This document shows positions 1 to 5,750 of a stretch of DNA of 9,287 bases, one piece after another. The stretch is from an uncultured Chromatiaceae bacterium. GTDB lineage: Bacteria; Pseudomonadota; Gammaproteobacteria; Enterobacterales; Alteromonadaceae. The position numbers and the translations under genes were made by a program. Below the pieces are notes generated by a model, which saw only the letters and a program-made list of their open reading frames with translations, searched no databases and was not told the origin of the DNA. The stretch spans positions 1 to 9,287 of the forward strand of contig CAMLNG010000116.1 of the NCBI GenBank assembly GCA_946481195.1, read 5' to 3'. Within the stretch, counting starts at the first letter, position 1, and every line of letters begins with the position of its first letter.

Positions 1-803
1 CCTGCTCGGTCATGTCTGACAGCTAAGGTACGAACATTCAACTCAGCTAAAGTGCGGTTGCCGGTCAATTCATCAAACCGAAAACCCAATTGCGCCAACA
101 CAGTGGCAAAATCATGCAATGCAGCAAATACCTCCACGTCCTGGTTTGTAACCGGATGCCGGAAACACAAACGGGCCGCATGCAACATCAAACGGTTACA
201 GTTAAATTGCTGACGGAATAACTGGTTGTGTTTGCCGTCACCATGAGTGGTGTCACCGACGATAGGATGAAACAGGTGTTCACAGTGCCTGCGCAGCTGA
301 TGTTTGCGCCCGGTTAAAGGTTGTAAAGCTAATAAGCTATAGCGGGCAGTGGCATAACGCCCTACCGCGTATGGTAATTCAACATGCTCGAGCGGCCATA
401 TTGCAGATTGAGCAGATTGGGCGGCTTTGTCGGTGCGGGCAAATTTGTCAGCAATGGCGTCTAGTTGTTCTTTTAACGCATAGTCCAGTAATAAAGGCCC
501 CTTGAGATGGCCGCGAACGACAGCCAGATAAGTCTTCTGCCAAAGATGTTGTTGTTCACTCATTTGCCTGGCGATTTCAGCAGACAATGCAAATAGCAGG
601 ACGCCTGATGTGGGCCTGTCCAGCCGGTGCAGCGGGAAAACATGCTGACCAAGCTGGTCCCGCAGGCGCTGCAACACAAATTCAGTTTCGTGTTTATCCA
701 GAAATGAGCGGTGCACCAACATGCCGGCCGGCTTGTTCACCGCCACCAGCCATTCGTCCTGGTAGAGAACCTCCAGTGGCGCCTTAAGTTCAGATTCTGA
801 CAA
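1..803 (-). CDS. truC: tRNA pseudouridine(65) synthase TruC (3' end beyond the left edge)
   Basis: TruC isomerises uridine 65 of certain tRNAs to pseudouridine in the cytoplasm. 267 codons are visible with no stop, so the C-terminus lies outside; the family is usually about 260 residues, so little is missing. The sequence follows E. coli TruC closely: EVLYQDEWLVAVNKPAG near residues 11-27, the RluA-type catalytic motif HRLDRPTSG with the nucleophilic Asp at about residue 62, a DKFAR motif, and TGRKHQLRRH in the C-terminal half. No ATG exists near the conserved N-terminus. I chose a TTG at 801-803, preceded by GGGAG seven bases upstream, which places the start 14 bases inside the end of yqcC, in another frame. 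That overlap suggests translational coupling. A CTG further in, just before EVLYQDE, is a less likely start. Family assignment is firm; the exact start is moderate. Confidence 0.93.
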   Translation of the reverse strand, partial: MSESELKAPLEVLYQDEWLVAVNKPAGMLVHRSFLDKHETEFVLQRLRDQLGQHVFPLHRLDRPTSGVLLFALSAEIARQMSEQQHLWQKTYLAVVRGHLKGPLLLDYALKEQLDAIADKFARTDKAAQSAQSAIWPLEHVELPYAVGRYATARYSLLALQPLTGRKHQLRRHCEHLFHPIVGDTTHGDGKHNQLFRQQFNCNRLMLHAARLCFRHPVTNQDVEVFAALHDFATVLAQLGFRFDELTGNRTLAELNVRTLAVRHDRA

Positions 804-1134
804 TGCTTTGCTCCCGTCGGCCACTCAGCAATTCGTCCAAATCGGCAATACGATTAATCAGCGGCCAGGCCTCCGAACCCAGCGGCGCAAAAGCTTGCTC
901 CGCGATGGGGCAAATACTGATCTGTGCCGGCAACACTGCCCGCGCATCAATCAGAGCCTGCATCCTCGGCAGTAACACAAACTGCAGCCATTGCTCCAAT
1001 GGCATAGTATCGCAACAAAATGGCGCCTGACTGGCAAGGGCCTCGACACTGGGCTGTGCGTCTGTCCACAATCTCAGGTTTCGCAATTCGGCCGCAATAG
1101 CCTGTAATAATGCTTGAGTCTGTTGATACTTCAT
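790..1134 (-). CDS. yqcC: YqcC family protein (DUF446)
   Basis: A 114-residue soluble protein, close to the 109 residues of E. coli YqcC. It is all-helical in appearance, begins MKYQQTQALLQAIAAELR, and has the family's central PLEQWLQFVLLPRM stretch (about residues 45-58). The molecular function is not established. The start at 1134 is preceded by a purine-rich GAGAGAGAG ribosome binding site; the frame stays open upstream to about 1224, but that extension would cross into the ribosome binding site of the divergent gene and lacks a good site of its own. The stop lies 14 bases inside truC, so the two genes are almost certainly cotranscribed, as in enterobacteria. Only the family name, not a role, can be given. 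Confidence 0.9.
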   Translation of the reverse strand: MKYQQTQALLQAIAAELRNLRLWTDAQPSVEALASQAPFCCDTMPLEQWLQFVLLPRMQALIDARAVLPAQISICPIAEQAFAPLGSEAWPLINRIADLDELLSGRREQSIVRI

Positions 1135-1162
1135 CTGAAACTCTCTCTCTGAAAGACCGCCG

Positions 1163-1170
1163 ATTTTAGC
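1163..1170 (-). promoter_or_regulatory. Candidate extended -10 promoter for yqcC-truC
   Basis: On the minus strand the gap upstream of yqcC contains TGCTAAAAT, a -10 hexamer with five of six consensus bases plus an extended-10 TGn. Transcription would start near 1156, giving a leader of about 22 bases. No good -35 hexamer is found 16-18 bases upstream, which is tolerable for an extended -10 promoter. The call rests on this one element. Confidence 0.38.
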
Positions 1171-1226
1171 ACAGAGCTTGCTTTTACTGATGAGCAGCCA
1201 CATGATCGAATCAGGGAGGAACATTT

Positions 1227-1523
1227 ATGAGTTCTATTATGGTGTTACTGGCGCTGATGCTGGTTGCATATCTGTTTTTATTACAACGCAGGCAGGATGA
1301 ACGCGCGACCGCTTTAGCGCGGCAACTGTGTCAGCAGCAACAAGTACAGTTTCTGGATTGCGCACGTGATAGTCACCGCTGGGTGAAATTAAGCCAGAGA
1401 TCTGGCTTGCGAACTTTATACCTGATTGATTTCAGCGGGGACGGCGAAAGCCGTTATCAGGCCGAGCTGTGGATGAAGGGCCTGCGTCTGGCTGACTTCA
1501 AACTACCGCCCTTTCGGGTCTGA
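1227..1523 (+). CDS. DUF3301 single-pass membrane protein
   Basis: A 98-residue protein with one hydrophobic segment at about residues 4-20, followed by RRQ and other basic residues. This suggests an N-in or signal-anchor inner membrane protein with a small soluble domain. The C-terminal part contains DFSGDGESRYQAELWMKG and ends LPPFRV, which I recognise as the signature of the DUF3301 family. Members of this family are often found beside yqcC and truC in marine gammaproteobacteria. The ATG at 1227 has a good ribosome binding site (AGGGAGGAA) and the gap to divergent yqcC is 92 bases. Its last 21 bases overlap the convergent DUF962 gene, and no terminator is present between them. Biochemical role unknown. 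Confidence 0.87.
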   Translation: MSSIMVLLALMLVAYLFLLQRRQDERATALARQLCQQQQVQFLDCARDSHRWVKLSQRSGLRTLYLIDFSGDGESRYQAELWMKGLRLADFKLPPFRV

Positions 1524-1841
1524 TGGTGCCAAACGCGCTTGCAGCCGGCCGCTGAGGAATTCTGCATACATCACCCAATCGCCAAGTAAACTATAAAACG
1601 GGTACTTGAACGTCGCCGGCTTATTGTGCTCTACAAAAAAATGTCCGACCCAGGCAAAGCCATAACCGGCAACCGGCATCAGCCAGAGCCACGACCATTC
1701 GGTACTGAAAATGGCATATGCCAAAATAATCAACACCAGCGTACTGCCGCAATAATGCAGAGCACGGCATAGTGGCTGCTGATGCTCCTGCAGGTAATAA
1801 GGGTAGAATTCTTTAAAAGTTTTGAATGGTTGCCCGGTCAT
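1503..1841 (-). CDS. DUF962 / Mpo1-like membrane protein
   Basis: A 112-residue protein of the DUF962 family. The yeast member Mpo1 (YGL010w) is an Fe(II)-dependent dioxygenase that shortens 2-hydroxy fatty acids; whether the short bacterial forms share this activity is not known. Visible family features are the N-terminal FKTFKEFYPYYLQEH, His at about 20 and 29, two hydrophobic segments (about 32-45 and 50-66), the GFAWVGHFFVEHNKPATFKYP block with His at about 67 and 72, and SLLGDWVMY. The conserved histidines are the candidate metal ligands. Its ATG overlaps the stop of the upstream acyltransferase gene as TGATG, so translation is probably coupled. Its 3' end overlaps the convergent DUF3301 gene by 21 bases. 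Confidence 0.88.
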   Translation of the reverse strand: MTGQPFKTFKEFYPYYLQEHQQPLCRALHYCGSTLVLIILAYAIFSTEWSWLWLMPVAGYGFAWVGHFFVEHNKPATFKYPFYSLLGDWVMYAEFLSGRLQARLAPSDPKGR

Positions 1842-2491
1842 CAGGACTCCTGCAGTTGTTGCCGTCTTCTGAACAGCAATTTACCGCTGACCTTCTGGAA
1901 GTCAAGTTGTCCAACGACTTCATACTGATCCTGATGAAAAAACGGCAGATATTTGTCCAGGGTAACAAAGACTCCAACCCCTTCGGATCCTGGATGCTGA
2001 TCGACCCAATGGTCGATAGCATTCAGAAAATGGCTCATCGCATCAGGATGATAATAGGCCGGATTCCGCGCAATAAATGCCAGCATATGGTAGGAAGCAA
2101 CAGGCATGGCCTCGTGGACTTTTTTCTCTTTTTCCAGCATTTGCCGGCTGGATAAATAGCCGGCAGTTAACAACATCTTCAGACGCCAGTGCCACAAACG
2201 TTCTCCCTGAAAGCCTGCATCTGGTTCAGTGAGACATGCCACGCCCAGCAGTTGCTCGTCACTGAACAAACCCAGAACAGGTTGTTGTTTATCCCAGAAA
2301 GTGGCAAGTTCTTCCCGAATCGCGGCGCGTAAACGGGCTTCAAAATCAGGTTTATCTGCCTGAAAAATTTGCATAAACAAGGGGTCGTCGTGGTAAGCGC
2401 TATATAAAATGGAATTAGCCTGGCGGAGTTGTTCTGCATTGAGTTGTTCGATACGACACTTGGAAAAGTCCAGCATTGTGCTTTGATTCAT
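1841..2491 (-). CDS. GNAT-superfamily N-acyltransferase (putative)
   Basis: A 216-residue soluble protein with the outline of the GNAT fold. A helical N-terminus (about 15-65) is followed by strands PVLGLFSDEQLLGVACLTEP (about 71-90), and a C-terminal part VGVFVTLDKYLPFFHQDQYEVVG (about 172-194), where the Y-x-F-F...G region resembles the last GNAT motif. The usual pyrophosphate-binding loop (Q/R-x-x-G-x-G/A) is not obvious; ARNPAYYHPDAMSHFL occupies that place. The donor may therefore be bound atypically, and the substrate cannot be guessed. The ATG at 2491 has AAAGGGGCG upstream; the open frame extends a further 25 codons without a site. The next gene starts at its stop codon (TGATG), so it forms an operon with the DUF962 protein. 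A shared lipid-related role is only a guess. Confidence 0.8.
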   Translation of the reverse strand: MNQSTMLDFSKCRIEQLNAEQLRQANSILYSAYHDDPLFMQIFQADKPDFEARLRAAIREELATFWDKQQPVLGLFSDEQLLGVACLTEPDAGFQGERLWHWRLKMLLTAGYLSSRQMLEKEKKVHEAMPVASYHMLAFIARNPAYYHPDAMSHFLNAIDHWVDQHPGSEGVGVFVTLDKYLPFFHQDQYEVVGQLDFQKVSGKLLFRRRQQLQES

Positions 2492-2565
2492 ACCACGCCC
2501 CTTTTTTATAGTTCCACTGACGATAGCAGGGCGCATTGGAACTGCAAGTTTATCAAAAGGCAACA

Positions 2566-2596
2566 AAAAAGCCGGGCAAGAAATACCCGGCTTTTT
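2566..2596 (-). terminator. Rho-independent terminator after the DUF3192 lipoprotein gene
   Basis: GCCGGG (2571-2576) pairs perfectly with CCCGGC (2586-2591) around a 9-base loop, and five flanking A/T pairs extend the stem. On the minus strand the hairpin is followed by six T residues. It lies 18 bases past the stop of the lipoprotein gene and before the acyltransferase gene, so it separates these two leftward units. The hairpin is nearly symmetric and could also stop rightward transcription. Confidence 0.88.
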
Positions 2597-2613
2597 GACA
2601 GTACAGTTTTAGA

Positions 2614-2985
2614 TTACAAATTCTGGTAGGCCTTATCACCCCAACCCACTAACAGGCCACGCTTGAAAATCAGCGCGGTACATTCGTCTTTGCTGGTCAT
2701 GCCGTCGCTGTGGCTATGATGGGTGCGGTAAAACAGCACTTCAACGGTTTCGCCTTGCTTGTTAAAAGACTCGCTGAATGCCGGCGTGCCGAGATTTTGT
2801 CTCACAGCACCAATATCAGTGCCGGTCTTTAACGCGCTGACGTAATTTTGATTGTATTGCTGAGTTTTGCGCCAGTTATTGCCATCGTCGTCGTCATCAA
2901 AATCGTCATTACCAACTGCCACAACACACCCGGATAAACTGCTGATCACTGCAACTGCGGTGACTAATTTGATAAATGCGTGCAT
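2614..2985 (-). CDS. DUF3192 family lipoprotein
   Basis: A 123-residue secreted lipoprotein. The N-terminus has one Lys and a hydrophobic stretch ending in the lipobox LSGC, with the lipidated Cys at residue 20. Val follows the Cys, so the Lol rule predicts sorting to the outer membrane. After an acidic linker (DDFDDDDDGNN, about 27-37) comes the DUF3192 domain: GTDIGAVRQNLGTPAFSE (about 55-72), VEVLFYRT and GLLVGWGDKAYQ near the end. The first block resembles the BamE/SmpA repeat motif, so a small two-helix, three-strand periplasmic domain is plausible. The function is not established. The ATG has AAGGAAAAG upstream. It is transcribed alone, with a terminator after it and a divergent gene 160 bases upstream. 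That gap is A/T-rich, and I find no convincing promoter in it for either side. Confidence 0.88.
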   Translation of the reverse strand: MHAFIKLVTAVAVISSLSGCVVAVGNDDFDDDDDGNNWRKTQQYNQNYVSALKTGTDIGAVRQNLGTPAFSESFNKQGETVEVLFYRTHHSHSDGMTSKDECTALIFKRGLLVGWGDKAYQNL

Positions 2986-3145
2986 ATCTTTTCCTTATAT
3001 TTTGAACAAACAATTCGGTAGCTGAATTGATAAATGCGGACAGCAAGGGGGATGCCAACATTTAAATCTTATATTATCAATAACTTAGACTAGAGCTATC
3101 GCAAGTACAGAATTAAAAGTGGTAAATTAAACCAATATTTAGCCA

Positions 3146-3457
3146 ATGTTACGAATTCTGATGAACACATTACTGAGCAGAATCAGCGTTATCGCGGGCC
3201 AGCTGCAGCAGGAAGGTAAAACTCCAAGTCTGGCGCTGGTCAGAGCCCGCCTGGGCGGGGGGATTAACCCATCGGAGCTGTTCAGCGCCTATCAAAGCTG
3301 GCGTGCACAGGGCTGCCCATTGCAACATTCGTCAGAACAACCGACCGTCATCCAGGCCCAGCCTGCCGAGAATCCTCAGCCAGATTGGCATGCAGACATC
3401 ACAAGGCTTGAACAAAAGCTGGATTTAATCCTGCAGCTGTTACAGAGCAAAAACTGA
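3146..3457 (+). CDS. Small hypothetical protein with possible KfrA-like N-terminal DNA-binding region
   Basis: A 103-residue protein. Residues about 20-56 contain EGKTPSLALVRARLGGGINP followed by SELFSAYQSWRAQG, which resembles the N-terminal helix-turn-helix of KfrA-like proteins (GxxPTxxxVRxxLGxGS...W). This resemblance is by eye and uncertain. A Pro/Gln-rich linker (about 62-80) leads to a short amphipathic helix (ITRLEQKLDLILQLLQ) that could form a coiled coil. Two ATGs are possible, 3146 and 3161; neither has a clear ribosome binding site, and I keep the first. Its TGA overlaps the ATG of the DUF2310 gene by one base, so the two are translationally coupled and may act together. A role in nucleic-acid binding is inference only. 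Confidence 0.78.
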   Translation: MLRILMNTLLSRISVIAGQLQQEGKTPSLALVRARLGGGINPSELFSAYQSWRAQGCPLQHSSEQPTVIQAQPAENPQPDWHADITRLEQKLDLILQLLQSKN

Positions 3458-4227
3458 TGTATGCCGCCGATTTGTCTTTCCGGGTTATCGGTGATACCAG
3501 CTATGACGCGGCAGAAGCTGCCATTCGTCGTTATCTGGAAGCGTTGATTTTTCAGGGGCAGGTCCTTGGCCGTGAATTTCCTACGGTGTTACAGCAGGAG
3601 TATTTTGTCAGCCGGGTTGTGCTGCCTGACCAGGATGCCCTGTTGATGGCCCATCACAGCGATGCAGGCCGGCAAGCTTTGCACGCATTGCAGCGAGCCG
3701 GGCTATCTTATCCCAAAGCAGAGATCGCCGGCGTAGACCTCATGTCGAATCATACAGATCCCTGCCCGAGTGCAGAGCAATACATTCTGTATTGCCGCTT
3801 TGCGCAAATGAACTCGGTGCTTTACTGCGCCGAACACTTTGCTCCAGTACCCTTGTACCGTTTTGGCACAAACACCGGCTTTGAGGATTTAATCCGCTGG
3901 CAGCTGCAATATCAGGCGCTGGATGAAATCCAGATGCAGGAAGACAGTGTGCTGCTGCAGCCCGCTGAACGCGCCCTGCAAAACTTTGGCAGCAAGCTCA
4001 ACCGTCAGGGCCGTGCCTTTGCCCGTAGTATCAGTCAGCGTATAGCGAAACCGGTGTATTACGCCTTGTATCGGGGCAGCAGCAATGATTGCGCTGCAGA
4101 ACAACACCGCCGCTGTCCAGGATGTGGCGGCGAATGGCTGCTACCAGAGCCCTGGCATCAAAGGTTTGACTTTCGCTGCGACCGCTGTTTGCTGGTCAGC
4201 AACATTGCCTGGCAATGTCAGGGTTAA
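3457..4227 (+). CDS. DUF2310 zinc-ribbon-containing protein
   Basis: A 256-residue protein that matches the DUF2310 family, described as Zn-ribbon-containing and possibly nucleic-acid-binding. The first 200 residues carry the family's recognisable pieces: LSFRVIGDTSYDAAEAAI at the start, GQVLGREFPTV (about 34-44), AEHFAPVPLYR (about 125-135) and a region around PVYYALYRG (about 199-207). The C-terminus is a four-cysteine ribbon: CPGC at 220-223 and CDRC at 241-244, separated by GGEWLLPEPWHQRFDFR. All four zinc ligands are present, so it looks intact. The start is fixed by the TGATG overlap with the preceding small gene. It ends only 8 bases from the convergent syd stop. No biochemical role is known to me. 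Confidence 0.9.
   Translation: MYAADLSFRVIGDTSYDAAEAAIRRYLEALIFQGQVLGREFPTVLQQEYFVSRVVLPDQDALLMAHHSDAGRQALHALQRAGLSYPKAEIAGVDLMSNHTDPCPSAEQYILYCRFAQMNSVLYCAEHFAPVPLYRFGTNTGFEDLIRWQLQYQALDEIQMQEDSVLLQPAERALQNFGSKLNRQGRAFARSISQRIAKPVYYALYRGSSNDCAAEQHRRCPGCGGEWLLPEPWHQRFDFRCDRCLLVSNIAWQCQG
4202..4218. repeat. Perfect inverted repeat at the convergent ends of the DUF2310 gene and syd
   Basis: ACATTGCC and GGCAATGT flank a single T, giving a 17-base perfect inverted repeat. As RNA it would form a 7-bp stem with a 3-base loop. It lies in the last codons of the DUF2310 gene, just ahead of an 8-base gap between two convergent stops. No U-tract follows, so it is not a standard terminator; it could instead stabilise a 3' end or be coding coincidence. 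Confidence 0.4.
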
Positions 4228-4235
4228 TCACCGTC

Positions 4236-4775
4236 TCAGGCAGGTCGCAGCTGGCGTAAAAAGCTCAGTAGGTCTGGTGCCAGCAGCTGCTTAACTTCCT
4301 GCCCGGTATGCTCCAGAAACACTTCACCAGTGCTGTTAAGCACCGACAACATCGTATCTTCCTCGTCCGTCACGGCAAAAAACAACGTCTCCCGTTGTTT
4401 CAGCCGGCGCTTCATCAGTACATGAGCGATTAAATTTTGTTGCAGGCGGACAAAATCCCCCGGATGCCAGAGTAATAGCAGACTGGCAGGGCCACGTGGA
4501 TGTGCCACCGGCAGATCTGCCCCCCACAATGTGGCGTAGAACTCTTTGATGGATGGATGCAGCGGTAGATCGAGGCCTTGTTCAATGCCGGCAAAATCGA
4601 GTGGTGTAGTTTGTGCAACCGGCCACCAGGCGACTTGCTCAGCAACGACTTCACCGAACTGAGCCGGTGATGATTCAGCTGGATCAGCCCAAGCCCGCCA
4701 TTGTTCACCGCGTTGTCGCGCCAGTGCCTCAGATTGTTGTGCCAATTGCAGTAACTGCTGCTGTAACTCGGACAT
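4236..4775 (-). CDS. syd: SecY-interacting protein Syd
   Basis: Syd is a peripheral cytoplasmic protein that binds SecY at the inner face of the translocon and is thought to proofread or remove faulty SecYEG complexes. The 179-residue length matches the 181 of E. coli. Conserved pieces visible are WWPV (about 50-53), the [20 protein letters not shown] block (about 70-89; E. coli IQPTIHTFYTT), [21 protein letters not shown] (about 107-127; E. coli [20 protein letters not shown]), [10 protein letters not shown] and [13 protein letters not shown], and a C-terminus SFLRQLRP. The frame is open upstream, but the ATG at 4775 has AGGAAG ahead of it and gives the family length. It is divergent from queF, as in E. 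coli. Confidence 0.94.
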   Translation of the reverse strand: MSELQQQLLQLAQQSEALARQRGEQWRAWADPAESSPAQFGEVVAEQVAWWPVAQTTPLDFAGIEQGLDLPLHPSIKEFYATLWGADLPVAHPRGPASLLLLWHPGDFVRLQQNLIAHVLMKRRLKQRETLFFAVTDEEDTMLSVLNSTGEVFLEHTGQEVKQLLAPDLLSFLRQLRPA

Positions 4776-4821
4776 CGGTATGCGCTTCCTGTGATAAACT
4801 GGGCAAAGTTGCCTTCTGATC

Positions 4822-4851
4822 ATTTTATGCTTTTCGGATCTATCATGACAA
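4822..4851 (-). promoter_or_regulatory. Candidate sigma-70 promoter for syd
   Basis: On the minus strand TTGTCA (4851-4846) and TAAAAT (4827-4822) each match five of six consensus bases and are 18 bases apart. Transcription would begin near 4815, giving a leader of about 40 bases before syd. The -35 element overlaps the queF start codon (4845-4847), so the two divergent units share sequence and may interfere. A matching queF promoter is not clear; GATAAA at 4793-4798 with an upstream TG is a weak possibility. Confidence 0.5.
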
Positions 4852-5690
4852 AACAAACTGAAGCCGCCTTAGCGCACCTGAGCCTGGGCAAAGTGACTGC
4901 TTACGCCGATCAATATGACGCCGGCTTGTTGCAACCAGTGCCCCGCCAGCTGGCGCGCGATGCGATAGGTCTGAGTGCCGATTCTGTATTGCCCTTTGTC
5001 GGCCACGACATTTGGCACGGTTATGAATTGTCCTGGCTCAACAGCAAAGGCAAACCCATGGTGGCTTTGCTGACGGTGACAGTACCTTTTGACTCGGCCA
5101 ACCTGATTGAGTCCAAATCATTTAAGCTCTACCTGAATAGCTTTAACCAGACCCGGTTTCGGGATATCAGTCAGGTGTATCAGACCATGCAGCAGGATTT
5201 ATCCACCTGTGCCGGTAAACCTGTAGTTGTGACCATTCACCACGTCAACGAACTGGTGGCGTTTCAGCCGACCTGGATCCCAGGACGTTGTATCGACGAG
5301 TTGGATATCGAAATAGACCAGTATCAGTATGACGGCGCCCTTTTACAGTTGGCCGGGCCCGGCAACATAGCCGAAGAAAAATTACATTCTCATCTGCTGA
5401 AATCAAACTGCCTGATCACCTCGCAACCAGACTGGGCCAGCGTATTTATTCACTACAAAGGCCCGGCACTTTGCCATGAAAGCCTGCTCAGGTACCTGAT
5501 TAGCTTTCGCCAGCACAATGAATTTCATGAACAATGTGTGGAACGCATTTATACCGATATTTGGCGTCTGGCGGCGCCTGAATTTCTGGCGGTGTATGCC
5601 TGCTATACCAGACGCGGTGGATTGGATATCAACCCGCTGCGCAGTAGTGTGCCTTACACGCCACCGAATATCCGCCTGACCCGGCAATAA
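4845..5690 (+). CDS. queF: NADPH-dependent 7-cyano-7-deazaguanine reductase QueF (long, YqcD-type)
   Basis: QueF reduces the nitrile of preQ0 to the primary amine preQ1 with two NADPH, a late cytosolic step of queuosine synthesis. The 281 residues match the long two-domain class (E. coli 282). The N-terminal half has the QueF motif [17 protein letters not shown] (about 89-105). The C-terminal half has the catalytic Cys in [14 protein letters not shown] (Cys189, partner Asp196; E. coli Cys190 and Asp197) and the [11 protein letters not shown] block, with His228 and Glu229 equivalent to the substrate-binding pair. [11 protein letters not shown] is near the end. All active-site residues are intact. 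The ATG at 4845 aligns with the E. coli N-terminus; an in-frame ATG at 4827 would add six residues without improving the match. No preQ1 riboswitch is seen in the 69-base gap to syd. Confidence 0.97.
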   Translation: MTKQTEAALAHLSLGKVTAYADQYDAGLLQPVPRQLARDAIGLSADSVLPFVGHDIWHGYELSWLNSKGKPMVALLTVTVPFDSANLIESKSFKLYLNSFNQTRFRDISQVYQTMQQDLSTCAGKPVVVTIHHVNELVAFQPTWIPGRCIDELDIEIDQYQYDGALLQLAGPGNIAEEKLHSHLLKSNCLITSQPDWASVFIHYKGPALCHESLLRYLISFRQHNEFHEQCVERIYTDIWRLAAPEFLAVYACYTRRGGLDINPLRSSVPYTPPNIRLTRQ

Positions 5691-5710
5691 CAACCGGAAC
5701 GCTGAAACGC

Positions 5711-5735
5711 AAAAAGCCCGCACTGCGGGCTTTTT
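5711..5735. terminator. Bidirectional rho-independent terminator between queF and the M61 peptidase gene
   Basis: GCCCGC (5716-5721) pairs with GCGGGC (5725-5730) around a 3-base loop ACT, flanked by AAAAA on one side and TTTTT on the other. It lies 20 bases after the queF stop and 15 bases after the stop of the convergent peptidase gene. It is symmetric and can serve both genes. Confidence 0.92.
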
Positions 5736-5750
5736 ACTTCAACGATACGA

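Noticed and set aside
1178..1206. TTGCTT-17-CATGAT as a promoter for the DUF3301 gene
   Set aside because: The hexamers match only three and four consensus bases, and transcription would begin inside the ribosome binding site.
1826..2155. A 109-codon plus-strand frame opposite the acyltransferase gene
   Set aside because: It is antisense to a gene with a good start site, operon coupling and GNAT-like pattern, and its translation resembles no family.
4776..4844. PreQ1 riboswitch upstream of queF
   Set aside because: The gap is 69 bases and shows no compact hairpin with the A-rich tail and cytosine-rich core of a preQ1-I aptamer.
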